From the NCBI GenBank assembly GCA_902779165.1, contig CACZAN010000014.1, forward strand, positions 37,066-101,065: a stretch of 64,000 nucleotides of DNA. Direction: 5' to 3'. The notes under the pieces are model-generated. The model saw only the letters and a list, made by a program, of their open reading frames with translations. It was not told the DNA's origin and did not search any database. This stretch comes from an uncultured Bacteroidales bacterium. Its GTDB lineage: Bacteria; Bacteroidota; Bacteroidia; Bacteroidales; Bacteroidaceae. Shown piece after piece: positions 50,129 through 59,410 of the stretch (position 1 is the first letter of the stretch; each line of letters opens with the position of its first letter). Both the position numbers and the translations under genes were made by a program.

Positions 50129-50145
50129 TAATATCTGTAAATTTG
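50112..50145 (+). promoter_or_regulatory. Promoter of the fasciclin/BspA operon
   Basis: TTTG at 50112-50115, 22 nt, then TAAATTTG at 50138-50145 (TAnnTTTG). Transcription would start near 50152, about 33 nt before the ATG at 50185. Confidence 0.6.
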
Positions 50146-50184
50146 CATAGGAAATCCAAATGAAACAACCAAAATCTATTGCGT

Positions 50185-52071
50185 ATGAAGTATTTTATGC
50201 ATGTTTTCTTCAAAAGATGCCTCGCCGCAGCAGCGGCCTTCCTGATGGTCGGTACGGCGATGGCGCAAAGTGACGTCACGATGGAAGTGACGGACATTTA
50301 CGGCGATACGTTCAACGTGCCCCTGAGCGGCGACATGACCATCTATGCGCCGCAAAACAATTACAACGAGACGTTCCTGGTGATGTGCGACGCAGCTGGA
50401 ACTCCCGTGTGGAGCATCCCGATGTCGCAGTTGTCGTCCATCCGCTACCTCGGTGCTCCCGTTTCCACAGCGACGCCCGAACTGCCTGAGGAGTACGAAG
50501 ACTACCCCTACCTCACGTGGCAGATCCAGGGCAAAGACTACCGCGTGGTGCGCCCCGGCGAGTGGCACCTGAGTGCCGACCTTTCGACGCTGACTTTGCG
50601 GATGGCCGACGGCAAGAGCTACCGCATCCCTCTCAGCGCCATGGATGCCATTCGGTTCAACGAGCAAGTGGGGCTGGCACACTATATGCAGAAGTGGGCC
50701 GAGGAAGCACAGATTTACAACTGGGCCTTCTGGAACGGGTCGATAGAGGCTCAAGACAGGATGCACATGAACTTCTATGCCTACGTGCCCGAACACCGCC
50801 AGTTGAACTGCTCGCTGCTGGTGCCCGACGATGAGGCGCTGGCGCAGTGGGTGGATGTTGTCAGTCTGGCGAGCCTGAAACCGAGGATGCTCAACTTGAC
50901 TTACAAGAGAACTGGTAGTTTTCCTATAGGCTATACACTTTACAGATACGACCCCTTCACCGGCACACTCAACACATCATACGCGCGTATGGAGCAGGTC
51001 TCAGAGGATGATATTACCAACCGCCTGAGCACTATGCTGCAATCTCACCTTATTATCCATCGCCCTGAGGACGGCACGTTAGGTCTGCTCAGTGGCAACG
51101 AATACTTCCAGGCGATGGACGGAAGCATCGTCCGGGCGGTGGTCGAAGGCGGACAGCTGAAAGCCGTGCAGGGCACTTTCCAGCTCTGGAACCAAGCACG
51201 AGGTATCACCAAGATGCAGCTGGACGAGTCCGTGGAATTCCCCGAAGGATTCAAGCCTCTTCCCTTGGACCGCTGCAACATCAAGGACCAACGCGCAGTG
51301 GATGGAGGATGGATCTACCGCATCGACTCCCCGATGGAGGCCACACCGATGTCGGCCTACGCCGTCCTCTCTGCCGACGAGACGGAGGCCAACCCCTTCC
51401 GCCGATTCCTCGAACTTTGTACGCCAGATTTTAATTTCATCGATTTCATGTTCCCCAACCTCAGGAGTTCCGATCGACAGATTATGCAAAATCACCTTAG
51501 GCCATTCATCCAACAAGGCGGCAACGACTTTAACCTAAGCTACGTCAGCGGAATGCCCTTCACCCTCTACGTGCCCACGAACGAGGCCATTGAACAGGAG
51601 ATTGCGGCTGGACGACTCTTCACCTGGGAAGATATAGAAGCCGACATCTCGGCCTGCACGCCTGAAGGGGGTGAGGTAGCCGAGAATGACCGGCTGCGCA
51701 TCAGCCAGAAGGTGGAAACGGTGCTGAACTTCATCCGCGCCCACGTACAGTTCGGAGTGGAGATTGCCGACCAACTGCCTTTTGAGCGTACTCACAACAC
51801 CGCCTTGGTGCTGCCCAAGACCCTGCGCACCCCCACGCTGACGGTCAAAAGTTCCGGTAAGGGACAGCTCAGCGTGACCGACGAGCTCGGACACACCCGC
51901 AACGTCCTCGACGCCCACAAGAACATCTTCGTCCGCGACATGCACTGTGTCAGAAACTATAAGGATGCGAGCCCTACAGGGATGACGACCATGAACGGTA
52001 TAACCCTCAACGAATATGCTACGGGCGTCATCCATCAGATCGACGGCGTGCTCAGCTACAAAGCAGAATAA
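50185..52071 (+). CDS. Secreted fasciclin-domain protein (first gene of operon)
   Basis: The 628-residue protein has a signal peptide (MKYFMHVFFKRCLAAAAAFL, cleavage after AMA). After a beta-rich N-terminal part with YGDTFNVPLSGDMTIY, the region from about 180 on holds FAS1-type sequence: MPFTLYVPTNEAIEQEIAAG and, at the end, the closing GVIHQIDGVL typical of FAS1 domains. Fasciclin domains mediate adhesion and protein-protein contact at cell surfaces. ATG 50185 was chosen over the TTG at 50179. It is the first gene behind the phased-repeat promoter, followed 30 bp later by a second fasciclin-type gene. Confidence 0.7.
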   Translation: MKYFMHVFFKRCLAAAAAFLMVGTAMAQSDVTMEVTDIYGDTFNVPLSGDMTIYAPQNNYNETFLVMCDAAGTPVWSIPMSQLSSIRYLGAPVSTATPELPEEYEDYPYLTWQIQGKDYRVVRPGEWHLSADLSTLTLRMADGKSYRIPLSAMDAIRFNEQVGLAHYMQKWAEEAQIYNWAFWNGSIEAQDRMHMNFYAYVPEHRQLNCSLLVPDDEALAQWVDVVSLASLKPRMLNLTYKRTGSFPIGYTLYRYDPFTGTLNTSYARMEQVSEDDITNRLSTMLQSHLIIHRPEDGTLGLLSGNEYFQAMDGSIVRAVVEGGQLKAVQGTFQLWNQARGITKMQLDESVEFPEGFKPLPLDRCNIKDQRAVDGGWIYRIDSPMEATPMSAYAVLSADETEANPFRRFLELCTPDFNFIDFMFPNLRSSDRQIMQNHLRPFIQQGGNDFNLSYVSGMPFTLYVPTNEAIEQEIAAGRLFTWEDIEADISACTPEGGEVAENDRLRISQKVETVLNFIRAHVQFGVEIADQLPFERTHNTALVLPKTLRTPTLTVKSSGKGQLSVTDELGHTRNVLDAHKNIFVRDMHCVRNYKDASPTGMTTMNGITLNEYATGVIHQIDGVLSYKAE

Positions 52072-52101
52072 CCTATATCTTCATCAAATAGATACACAGA
52101 T

Positions 52102-53721
52102 ATGACTATGAAAACAAGAATCCTACATATCGCCATCTGGCTGCTGGTCCTCGCCCCGGCCGCCAAGGCACAGACCGACGACTCATCTGTCGTCAACGCC
52201 CTGCGCACCGAGGGGAACTACAGCGTCTTCGCACGCTTGGTGGAGGCCTGCGGACTCACCGAACGACTCAGTCTGATTCGCGATGAGGCATACGAAGAGG
52301 CATACCTGTCAGGCAGAGTTCGTGATATCAGCAACATTGAGACGGAAGGCCCCCAAACGGGCACCATCCCCGAGCACCGCTACTACGGCTTCACCATCTT
52401 TGCTGAGACCGACGCCCTCTGGAGCCAGCTATTGGGCAAGGCTGCCAGTGCCATCACCCCCGCCGACGTACAGAGCTACCTCGTACAGCAGGGCATCAGC
52501 GAGGGCAACACCAACGACCAGTACTCCAGCGAAGACAACGCCCTCTACCAATTCGTCACCTACCACATCCTGCCTCAGAAGCTGGCCAAGGACAAGCTGG
52601 TCATCCACTACAATGAGCTGGGCTATAACTGGATGACTTCCAAACATTTTACCATAGCTGTGGAGGAAATCTACACCACACTGGGACGCCCCCGCTTGCT
52701 GAAAGCTTTCGAGAGCGCTGAGAGCGAAGGCATCTGCCTCAACCGTTTCCCCGTGCTGCGCAACGGCCGCGGGCAATTTGGCCCTGATGGTGAAAATATC
52801 AACGATTACCACGAAAGCGGTGTCTTCCAGCCCCTACGGGGCAAGAGTCTTACAGCGGACGAGAACGAGGGTATCCGGGTGGGAGAACCCGTAGTTGCAC
52901 ACAACGGATACGTCTATCCCCTACCACAGGTGCTCGCCTGCACGGAGAACGTCTGCCGCCAGCTGCAGAACCAACGCATGCGCTTCGACGTCGGAGTGCT
53001 GCTGCCTGAAATGGCCAATAACGATATGCGCCGTCCCATGACCTCATTCTATTACGGCCACCCTCGAGACAAAGGCTTCCCCACGAGCGGAGAATACCCC
53101 TACTTCGATAACCTGTATATTGGTGAGGGATCCCGCTTCTACTACCTCAGCGGACTGAACAACAACTGGATGAACTACGAAGGCGATGAGTTCATGGGCA
53201 TAGGGCGGTTTGACATCACACTGAAGCTGCCACCCGTGCCTGCCGACGGCACCTACGAACTACGCATCGCCATGCAGAGCGCTTCCAATTCCCGCACCAT
53301 CGTGCAGATGTCGTTAGGCGCAGACCCGGAAAACCTGCCATTTGTCCGCACCGTGGATATGCGGCAGTCGGGCACTACGCTAAACACCTCCTATGGAAAC
53401 TATCAGAAAAGCATCGGGTGGGAAGCCGATACGGACGACCCCGTGTATAATCGCTCCGTCGATGTGCGCCTGCATGAACGAGGATATATGAAGGGCTCCA
53501 ACAGCTACTCTGCCCAACCTGGTAGTAGTGAAGCCTTGCGGCGCGATGAAAGGAGTCTGCGCGGTGTCCTCTGGGAGGGCAAGGTGGAAGCTGGGAAACA
53601 GCTCTACTTGCGTTTCGAGAATGCACTAGATAATGATAACAAACAATTCTTCTTCGACTACATTGAGTGGTGTCCCAAGGAAGTTTACGACAATCCCGAA
53701 ACTCCAGAAGATATTTGGTAA
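52102..53721 (+). CDS. Secreted fasciclin-type protein (second gene of operon)
   Basis: The 539-residue protein has a signal peptide (ILHIAIWLLVLAPAAKAQ). Residues about 35-180 are FAS1-like (NYSVFARLVEACGLTERLSL, YYGFTIFAETDALWSQLLGK, NALYQFVTYHILPQKLAKDK). A C-terminal beta-rich domain follows (about 350-530, YELRIAMQSASNSRTIVQMS, LYLRFENALDNDNKQFFFDY) of the kind that follows FAS1 in Bacteroidetes surface proteins. It is likely exported and surface-associated as partner of the preceding protein; 15 bp separate it from the BspA-like gene. Binding target unknown. Confidence 0.65.
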   Translation: MTMKTRILHIAIWLLVLAPAAKAQTDDSSVVNALRTEGNYSVFARLVEACGLTERLSLIRDEAYEEAYLSGRVRDISNIETEGPQTGTIPEHRYYGFTIFAETDALWSQLLGKAASAITPADVQSYLVQQGISEGNTNDQYSSEDNALYQFVTYHILPQKLAKDKLVIHYNELGYNWMTSKHFTIAVEEIYTTLGRPRLLKAFESAESEGICLNRFPVLRNGRGQFGPDGENINDYHESGVFQPLRGKSLTADENEGIRVGEPVVAHNGYVYPLPQVLACTENVCRQLQNQRMRFDVGVLLPEMANNDMRRPMTSFYYGHPRDKGFPTSGEYPYFDNLYIGEGSRFYYLSGLNNNWMNYEGDEFMGIGRFDITLKLPPVPADGTYELRIAMQSASNSRTIVQMSLGADPENLPFVRTVDMRQSGTTLNTSYGNYQKSIGWEADTDDPVYNRSVDVRLHERGYMKGSNSYSAQPGSSEALRRDERSLRGVLWEGKVEAGKQLYLRFENALDNDNKQFFFDYIEWCPKEVYDNPETPEDIW

Positions 53722-53736
53722 TTACTAAGCACATCT

Positions 53737-55833
53737 ATGATTATGAAAAAGCATATTATCATCGCTTGTATAGCGCTCGCGGCTACGACCGCCGCCGAGG
53801 CGCAGACGACCTTCACCGAGGGCGACTTCACATATCAGGTGCTCGACGGCAATCGTCTGGCTGTAGCCGGATGCTCTCTTGACGGCGTTATTGCCAATGT
53901 GCCGGAAACCGTGAGTCACGAGGGCACTACTTACACCGTCACCGCTGTGGCCGATAGTGCCTTCATCGGAAAAAGACTACCAGCCATCGGGCTGCCGAAG
54001 ACCATCACTGCCATTGGCAGCGGAGCATTCGACAGCTGTTCTATGACCACCTATATTCAGATTCCTGCGGGCGTCACGTCTATTGGCCAGAGGGCTTTCG
54101 CAAACTGCTCGTCGCTGGGGCATCTGGACTTGCCTGCCGGACTGACGCAACTCGCCGATGGTTGCTATAGCTATTGCAGCGGCCTCTATACATTAGGAGA
54201 CAATAAATTGCAGGGTATCACCGCCGTAAGCTCCCAGACCTTCTCTGGATGCCAGAGCCTACTCGAACTGCCGTTGGAAACGCCGCTCACCTCCATCGGC
54301 GACGAGGCTTTCTATGGTTGCAAGCGCCTGCGCGAGATTCCCCTCTCGAGCGAAGCAACCAATATCGGAGCATCCGCTTTTACCAACTGCTCCCAGCTCA
54401 CCGGCATCAACCTCTCGCAGTATAGCGGTTCCATCGGCATCAGGGCTTTCAACGGCTGCAACAGCCTGCAGAGCCTGACATTGCCAGCCAACAACCCCTA
54501 CTGCCACGTCTCAGGAGGAGGCAAGGCTATCGTGGGCGCCGACGAGGAAGTCATCACCGTACTTCCCTCGCTGACGGAACTCACCATCAACTACCCTGCC
54601 ACGGGCGAGAACGGGGTGATGAACGAATCCTTCAGCGAGTTGCAGAAGCTGGAAGTGCCATGCACCTGGACGGGTTCGCTTGAGTATCTGGGTGGAATGA
54701 ACCTGCGTGAACTCACCATCCGTGCGCCATTAGTCTTGCCTCTGAACGGTAGCTTTGCTGAAGACGGGCTTCAACTCAACGTCTTCGACTACATGATGGA
54801 AGAGTATGAGTCGTTTTTCAAGAGGAACTACTGGATGGCAGAACACATGACACTCCATGCCATCGACCTGCCGACGAGCAAGCTCTATGTGCAGGAAGTG
54901 ATGCCGAGATACCCTGAAGCCCAAAGCTATCGGGTGGGCAACGAGGCTGTCGTCTGGACACAAGACTTCAACACGGTTCTGGAAGAAGCCATGCCACAGT
55001 ATTTCAAGAACGAAGGCACAGCTGAAGACCTCTCGGTCTATCGTGCTCACTTCATCGACCGCTATATCAACGAGGCCAACCGCTTTGACGTTTATAACAA
55101 ATGGCAGGGCGAAGTACTGCGCTGCATCGATGGCACCGTGCGCCTGACCGACCGCTTCGATGTCAACGATTACTACAACTGGTATGCCCACAGCGATACG
55201 ACCCTCGCTGGCACGTACTATCTGCTTGACAGGAGGGGCACCATCACCGCCGCCGCCCCCGACTCTTCGGGCAATCCCGTGTGGCTGATTGATAATGGTG
55301 AAACAACTTCCTCAATAGACTATGCCCTCAACTTGCTGGCAGGAATACCTTACAACATCTACATCCTATTCCCCAGCCGTCATCCCCTGGCCACCGAGGA
55401 AAACCCCTGCAACAACAAGATTAACTACCAGATGACCTATAACGACGGTTCCACGAATTCTGCCGGAAAGACTTCTTTGGCACGTACGAAGAGGGGGGAT
55501 GCGACCATCGAATACAATGGCGAGCCACAGAAAGTACTCGCTGCAGAAAACTTCACGGTGGCCGGAGACTACGGCAACACGCTCAACATCACTTCTGCCG
55601 CAAGAAGATCAGAACTCCGCAATGGCTTCACGAACACCATTGCGCTCATCGGCATATTAGTCGAGCCACTAACAAATCTGGAATGGCTGACTACGGGAGT
55701 TCAGGAGCCTGATGTTAAGGCTATTGTCGTCGAGCGCTACGACCTCAGCGGACGCCGCATCACTCAACCACAGCGAGGCATCAATTTGCTGCGTATGAGT
55801 GATGGCACCACCCGCAAGGTACTCATTCCATGA
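53737..55833 (+). CDS. BspA-type leucine-rich-repeat surface protein with T9SS tail
   Basis: The 698-residue protein has a signal peptide (HIIIACIALAATTAAEAQ). Residues about 55-270 carry BspA/LRR_5 repeats, recognisable by repeated IGSGAFDSCS-, IGQRAFANCS- and IGDEAFYGCK-type units. A non-repeat domain follows. The end is a T9SS tail (RYDLSGRRITQPQRG, then LRMSDGTTRKVLI), close to that of the 1413 protein. BspA proteins bind host proteins such as fibronectin and promote adhesion and co-aggregation. The stop overlaps the start of the hemolysin III gene by 4 bases (ATGA), so translation is coupled. Confidence 0.8.
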   Translation: MIMKKHIIIACIALAATTAAEAQTTFTEGDFTYQVLDGNRLAVAGCSLDGVIANVPETVSHEGTTYTVTAVADSAFIGKRLPAIGLPKTITAIGSGAFDSCSMTTYIQIPAGVTSIGQRAFANCSSLGHLDLPAGLTQLADGCYSYCSGLYTLGDNKLQGITAVSSQTFSGCQSLLELPLETPLTSIGDEAFYGCKRLREIPLSSEATNIGASAFTNCSQLTGINLSQYSGSIGIRAFNGCNSLQSLTLPANNPYCHVSGGGKAIVGADEEVITVLPSLTELTINYPATGENGVMNESFSELQKLEVPCTWTGSLEYLGGMNLRELTIRAPLVLPLNGSFAEDGLQLNVFDYMMEEYESFFKRNYWMAEHMTLHAIDLPTSKLYVQEVMPRYPEAQSYRVGNEAVVWTQDFNTVLEEAMPQYFKNEGTAEDLSVYRAHFIDRYINEANRFDVYNKWQGEVLRCIDGTVRLTDRFDVNDYYNWYAHSDTTLAGTYYLLDRRGTITAAAPDSSGNPVWLIDNGETTSSIDYALNLLAGIPYNIYILFPSRHPLATEENPCNNKINYQMTYNDGSTNSAGKTSLARTKRGDATIEYNGEPQKVLAAENFTVAGDYGNTLNITSAARRSELRNGFTNTIALIGILVEPLTNLEWLTTGVQEPDVKAIVVERYDLSGRRITQPQRGINLLRMSDGTTRKVLIP

Positions 55834-56480
55834 TTCGCTATACCAAGAAAGAAGAACGATGGAACGTCGGCAGCCACGCCGCAGGAATTATCTTGGGCGT
55901 GGTTGTCGGCGTACTGTTTCTGGTGTGGTGCGCCAGGGCCCGCGACGGCTGGGCCACGGCAGCTGTCATCCTCTATCTGATAGGGATGCTCGGCAGCTAC
56001 ATCACCAGCACACTCTACCATGCCCTGCCGCAGCGGTGGCACGCCCGCGAGGTGCTGCGCCGCTGGGACCACGCCGCCATCTACTGGCACATCGCCGGTT
56101 CTTACTCACCCGTAACCCTGATCGCCATGCGCGATACCGGCTGGTGGGGCTGGGGCCTGTTCATCTTTGTGTGGGCTGCCGCACTCACGGGCTCCATCAT
56201 CAGTTTCCGCGGGCTGAAGGAGCACAGCTATGTGGAAACGGCCTGCTTCGTCATCATGGGCCTCTCTGTGCTCGTCGCCTTCAAGCCCCTGCTGGAGTGC
56301 GTGGACCTCATCGCCGTCAACTGGCTCATCGCCGAGGGAGTGTTCTATGTCACTGGAGCCGTAGTCTATGCCTTCTCGCATAATCGCCCCTACATCCACA
56401 CCCTCTTCCACTTCTTCGTCCTCGCCGGCAGTATCTGCCACATCATCTGCGTCTGGCGCGTCCTCGCGCAGTTCCTGTGA
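55830..56480 (+). CDS. Hemolysin III (PAQR/TrhA-family) membrane protein
   Basis: The 216-residue membrane protein has about seven helices. It has the PAQR zinc-type residues: Ser-x3-His in LGSYITSTLYHALP, the Asp in RRWDHAAIYWHIAGSYSPV, and the late HxxxH in RPYIHTLFHFFVLAGSICHI. Members are hydrolases or regulators in membrane lipid homeostasis; the E. coli member is TrhA. The start overlaps the BspA-like gene by 4 bases. This coupling with a surface adhesin gene is unusual and may just reflect operon read-through. It closes the operon. Confidence 0.85.
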   Translation: MIRYTKKEERWNVGSHAAGIILGVVVGVLFLVWCARARDGWATAAVILYLIGMLGSYITSTLYHALPQRWHAREVLRRWDHAAIYWHIAGSYSPVTLIAMRDTGWWGWGLFIFVWAAALTGSIISFRGLKEHSYVETACFVIMGLSVLVAFKPLLECVDLIAVNWLIAEGVFYVTGAVVYAFSHNRPYIHTLFHFFVLAGSICHIICVWRVLAQFL

Positions 56481-56540
56481 CTTCGTAAGACTTTTGGAGT
56501 CATACACAAAAACACACCGGCCATGAGATTGGTCGGTGCG

Positions 56541-56580
56541 CAAAAAAAGAAGGGTGTACCCAACGGGCACACCCTTTTTT
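56541..56580. terminator. Terminator between hemolysin III gene and rplS
   Basis: AGGGTGT (56551-56557) pairs with ACACCCT (56569-56575), with an inner CCC/GGG. A-run before and T-run after make it work in both directions, for converging genes. Confidence 0.75.
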
Positions 56581-56593
56581 GCAGTTTGCTTTC

Positions 56594-56959
56594 TTACTCT
56601 GCGGGAGCAGCGGCACGCTTCTCGGCGATGCGAGCTTTCTTGCCCGTGAGGCCACGCAGATAATAGAGCTTTGCACGACGCACCTTACCGACTTTGTTGA
56701 CGGTGATGCTGTCAATGTTCGGACTCGAGATGGGGAAGATACGCTCCACGCCCACGGTGCCGCTCATCTTGCGAACCGTGAAGCGCTTCTGATCCTGATG
56801 GCCGCTGATCTTGATGACCACGCCGCGGTACAGCTGGATACGCTCCTTGTTTCCCTCGACAATCTTGTAAGCTACGGTCACCGTGTCACCAGCCTTGAAC
56901 TTGGGGAACGACTTGCCAGTAGCAAATGCTTCTTCAGCAATTTTAATTAAATCTGCCAT
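56594..56959 (-). CDS. rplS: 50S ribosomal protein L19
   Basis: A 121-residue L19: [60 protein letters not shown] and [19 protein letters not shown] are the family blocks. L19 sits at the interface of the 30S and 50S subunits. The gene stands alone here, not with trmD, rpsP and rimM as in many other bacteria. A -7 box at 57053-57060 and a terminator at 56541-56580 bracket it. Confidence 0.97.
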   Translation of the reverse strand: MADLIKIAEEAFATGKSFPKFKAGDTVTVAYKIVEGNKERIQLYRGVVIKISGHQDQKRFTVRKMSGTVGVERIFPISSPNIDSITVNKVGKVRRAKLYYLRGLTGKKARIAEKRAAAPAE

Positions 56960-57052
56960 TGTTCTTGAAATGGGTTAAATTGTTGTTGTCGTCGAGCGCG
57001 GGCTTAACAGGGAACTCTGCATCCTGCCAGCGACCCACGCCGAAAGCGGGCG

Positions 57053-57060
57053 CAAAGGTA
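57053..57060 (-). promoter_or_regulatory. Promoter -7 box of rplS
   Basis: CAAAGGTA reads TACCTTTG on the minus strand. The leader of about 85 nt could carry L19-type autoregulation, but no structure was identified. Confidence 0.5.
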
Positions 57061-57167
57061 CGGAAAAGTTGAAAGCGAGAAGTGGAAAAGTGGAAAGTAT
57101 TTTGCGCAATCGGCCCCGATTTAAGATTTATTTGCACTTCGCCTGCCGCTATCTCATCCTTTTTTCC

Positions 57168-57175
57168 TACTTTTG
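57168..57175 (+). promoter_or_regulatory. Promoter -7 box of the 5'-nucleotidase-like gene
   Basis: TACTTTTG (TAnnTTTG), with a predicted transcript start near 57182, about 30 nt before the ATG at 57211. Confidence 0.5.
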
Positions 57176-57210
57176 CACCCGAATAATGTACATTACCACC
57201 ATATAATAAT

Positions 57211-58932
57211 ATGAAACGCCACCCACTTTTCCCTTTTCAATCTTTCCGCCCGACCTCTGATCGCTTCGACACTTCGAAGAATAGTTCAATTTTTCAATCT
57301 TTCAACTTTTCAACATTTCTTCTCCTCCTGCTGCTACTCAGCAGCTGCCGCAGTTCGCACTACGTGCTGCAGAGCATCACTCCCCACCGCATAGAGGTCA
57401 CAGCGGCACTCGACACCCACCCAGTGGCCGCTGCACAGCAGTTCATCGCCCCCTACCTGTCTGGAGTTGACAGCCTGAGGATGCCATTGGTAGGACACAG
57501 CGCACAGTTCATGCCCGGCCACAGACCCGAGAGCCTGCTCAGCAACTGGGTGGCCGACGCCCTCGTCGACGGCGCCCGCCGCCTCGGATACACGGTGGAC
57601 TTCGGACTATGCAACATGGGAGGCCTGCGGGCTTCCATGCCCCAAGGCATTGTCCGCAGGGGCGACATCCTCGCCATTTCGCCCTTCGACAACAAACTTA
57701 CCGTCCTGCAAATGCGAGGGACCGATGTGCAGGAACTGATGCAGAACATCGCCGCCGTCCGCGGCGAGGGACTCAGCACCGCAGTACGACTGGTCATCAC
57801 GCCCGACGGGCAGCTGCGCAGCGCCACCATCGGCGGACACCCCATAGCACCCGACAGTATCTATTCCATCGCCACCCTCGATTACTTGGCCGACGGCAAC
57901 GATCGCCTCTATGCCCTCCGTAATTCCATCGAACGAAGCGTCACCACAGAACTCATCAGTGAGACCCTGATGACCCAGCTACGAATGCTCGAAGCCCAAG
58001 GCCGGCAGGCTACTTCCGCCATCGAGGGACGCATCATCGTGGAAGGAGGTGCCGGTCAGCAGCCTGCAGCCAAGGCCACCAGCATCATACCGGCCACCGC
58101 TGACACAGAAATCACCCTCTTCGATGCCGCTGCCACCAGCGCCAAGTCCACCTCCCTCCTCATCGTACACACCAACGACACCCACTCCTGTATCGAGCCT
58201 CTCAGCAATCTCATCCCCGACACCGCCCACGCCAACAAGGGTGGAGCCCTGCGGCGCACCGCCCTGATGCAACAGCTGCGGCAGCAGGATCCCGACCTGT
58301 TGCTGCTGGACTGCGGCGACTTCTCGCAGGGATCCGCCTTCTACAGCCTCTACCACGGCGACGTGGAAGTGGGACTCATGAACCTCATGCACTACGATGC
58401 CGCCACCATCGGCAACCACGAGTTTGACTTCGGCCTCGAGAACATGGCACGCATCTTCCGCCTCGCACAGTTCCCCATCGTCTGCTGTAACTACGATTTC
58501 AGCGGCACACCCGTCGAGGGCCTCGTGCGCCCGTACATTATTATAAAACGCGCAGGCGCGAAGATCGGCATCCTCGGCGTGTCGCCTCAACTCGAGGGAC
58601 TCGTCAGCGCCAAGACATGCACGGGCGTACGGTACACCGACCCCATCGCAGCCGCGCAACCCGTGGCCGACTACCTGCGCAACGTGGAACGCTGCGACCT
58701 GGTCATCTGCCTCTCGCACCTCGGATGGAACATCAGCGGCGTCAGCGACGAAGAGTTCATCGCCGCCACACACAACATCGACCTCGTGCTGGGCGGCCAC
58801 AGCCACACCTATTTCACCGCCCCCGAAGTCCTGAAGAACAGCAACGGACAACTGGTGCCTGACAACCAGATGGGAAAGAACGGACGCTACGTAGGAACGC
58901 TACGCCTGAACCTCCGCAAGAAAGCAAAATAA
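57211..58932 (+). CDS. 5'-nucleotidase with reversed domain order (C-domain first, metallophosphatase second)
   Basis: The 573-residue lipoprotein has the nucleotide-binding 5'-nucleotidase C-terminal domain at the front (residues about 75-270: LSNWVADALVDGARRLGYTV, NMGGLRASMPQGIVRRGDIL, ISPFDNKLTVLQMRG, ATLDYLADGNDRL). The metallophosphatase domain is at the back (about 310-570: IVHTNDTHSCIEP, LDCGDFSQG, TIGNHEFDFGL, CLSHLGW, VLGGHSHTYF). In UshA-type enzymes the order is the opposite. In other Bacteroidales I know the two as neighbouring genes, so this looks like a fusion. The N-terminus is also odd: 30 codons before the lipobox (LLLLLLLSSC) are CAATTTTTCAATC-type repeat DNA. It should hydrolyse nucleotides in the periplasm. 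Confidence 0.85.
   Translation: MKRHPLFPFQSFRPTSDRFDTSKNSSIFQSFNFSTFLLLLLLLSSCRSSHYVLQSITPHRIEVTAALDTHPVAAAQQFIAPYLSGVDSLRMPLVGHSAQFMPGHRPESLLSNWVADALVDGARRLGYTVDFGLCNMGGLRASMPQGIVRRGDILAISPFDNKLTVLQMRGTDVQELMQNIAAVRGEGLSTAVRLVITPDGQLRSATIGGHPIAPDSIYSIATLDYLADGNDRLYALRNSIERSVTTELISETLMTQLRMLEAQGRQATSAIEGRIIVEGGAGQQPAAKATSIIPATADTEITLFDAAATSAKSTSLLIVHTNDTHSCIEPLSNLIPDTAHANKGGALRRTALMQQLRQQDPDLLLLDCGDFSQGSAFYSLYHGDVEVGLMNLMHYDAATIGNHEFDFGLENMARIFRLAQFPIVCCNYDFSGTPVEGLVRPYIIIKRAGAKIGILGVSPQLEGLVSAKTCTGVRYTDPIAAAQPVADYLRNVERCDLVICLSHLGWNISGVSDEEFIAATHNIDLVLGGHSHTYFTAPEVLKNSNGQLVPDNQMGKNGRYVGTLRLNLRKKAK
57229..57318. repeat. TTTCAATC/CGCTTCGAC repeat inside the signal-peptide region
   Basis: CTTTTCAATCTTTCCGCCCG, then GATCGCTTCGACACTTCGAA, then TTTTTCAATCTTTCAACTTT. 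Closely related sequence lies at 34917-34985, 60090-60200 and 63400-63440. It is read in frame here as about 28 residues between the first codons and the hydrophobic core. Confidence 0.7.
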
Positions 58933-58994
58933 CCACCCAGCAACACTTTCTACCTAAAATTAGGTACTGCACCTGCAAAAAAATCAAAAAAAAT

Positions 58995-59025
58995 TTTGAG
59001 GAATCACCAAAAGTAAGTACCTTCG
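58995..59025 (+). promoter_or_regulatory. Promoter of the ferredoxin gene
   Basis: TTTG at 58995-58998, 19 nt, then TACCTTCG at 59018-59025 (one base off TAnnTTTG). The leader is about 60 nt. Confidence 0.6.
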
Positions 59026-59092
59026 CGGCGTTGAAACGCTGAAATATACAGTTATCACACATTCATTAATAACTCTAAACTCTAAACAAACT

Positions 59093-59260
59093 ATGGCTTA
59101 CGTAATTGGCGAAGATTGTGTAGCTTGCGGAACCTGCATCGACGAATGCCCCGTTGGCGCTATCTCTGAAGGCGACATCTACAGCATCAACCCCGACGAG
59201 TGCACCGAGTGCGGCACCTGCGCAGACGCTTGCCCCTCCGGCGCTATCAGCCTGCCCTAA
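59093..59260 (+). CDS. 2[4Fe-4S] ferredoxin (55 aa)
   Basis: A 55-residue protein: MAYVIGEDCVACGTCIDECP and, after VGAISEGDIYSINPDE, CTECGTCADACPSGAISLP. Two C-x2-C-x2-C-x3-C-P clusters bind two [4Fe-4S] centres, and the internal symmetry is the classical clostridial ferredoxin fold. It carries electrons for anaerobic steps such as pyruvate:ferredoxin oxidoreductase. It has its own promoter (58995-59025) and a terminator (59284-59314), so it is monocistronic, as expected for a strongly expressed ferredoxin. It is too short for many gene finders but is certain. Confidence 0.97.
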   Translation: MAYVIGEDCVACGTCIDECPVGAISEGDIYSINPDECTECGTCADACPSGAISLP

Positions 59261-59283
59261 GGCTCACAATCCCTCAGAAAATC

Positions 59284-59314
59284 ATCCCCGCACCCATTGT
59301 GCGGGGATTTTTTG
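59284..59314 (+). terminator. Terminator of the ferredoxin gene
   Basis: ATCCCCGCAC (59284-59293) pairs perfectly with GTGCGGGGAT (59299-59308) and is followed by a T-run. Confidence 0.85.
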
Positions 59315-59410
59315 TGGTAAAAAGGCATGAGAAATGCAAATAAATCTTAAAACAGGGTTGTTTTGGTAAAAAACTTCCAACTTTTCAGCTCCCATCTTTC
59401 AACTTTTGCG

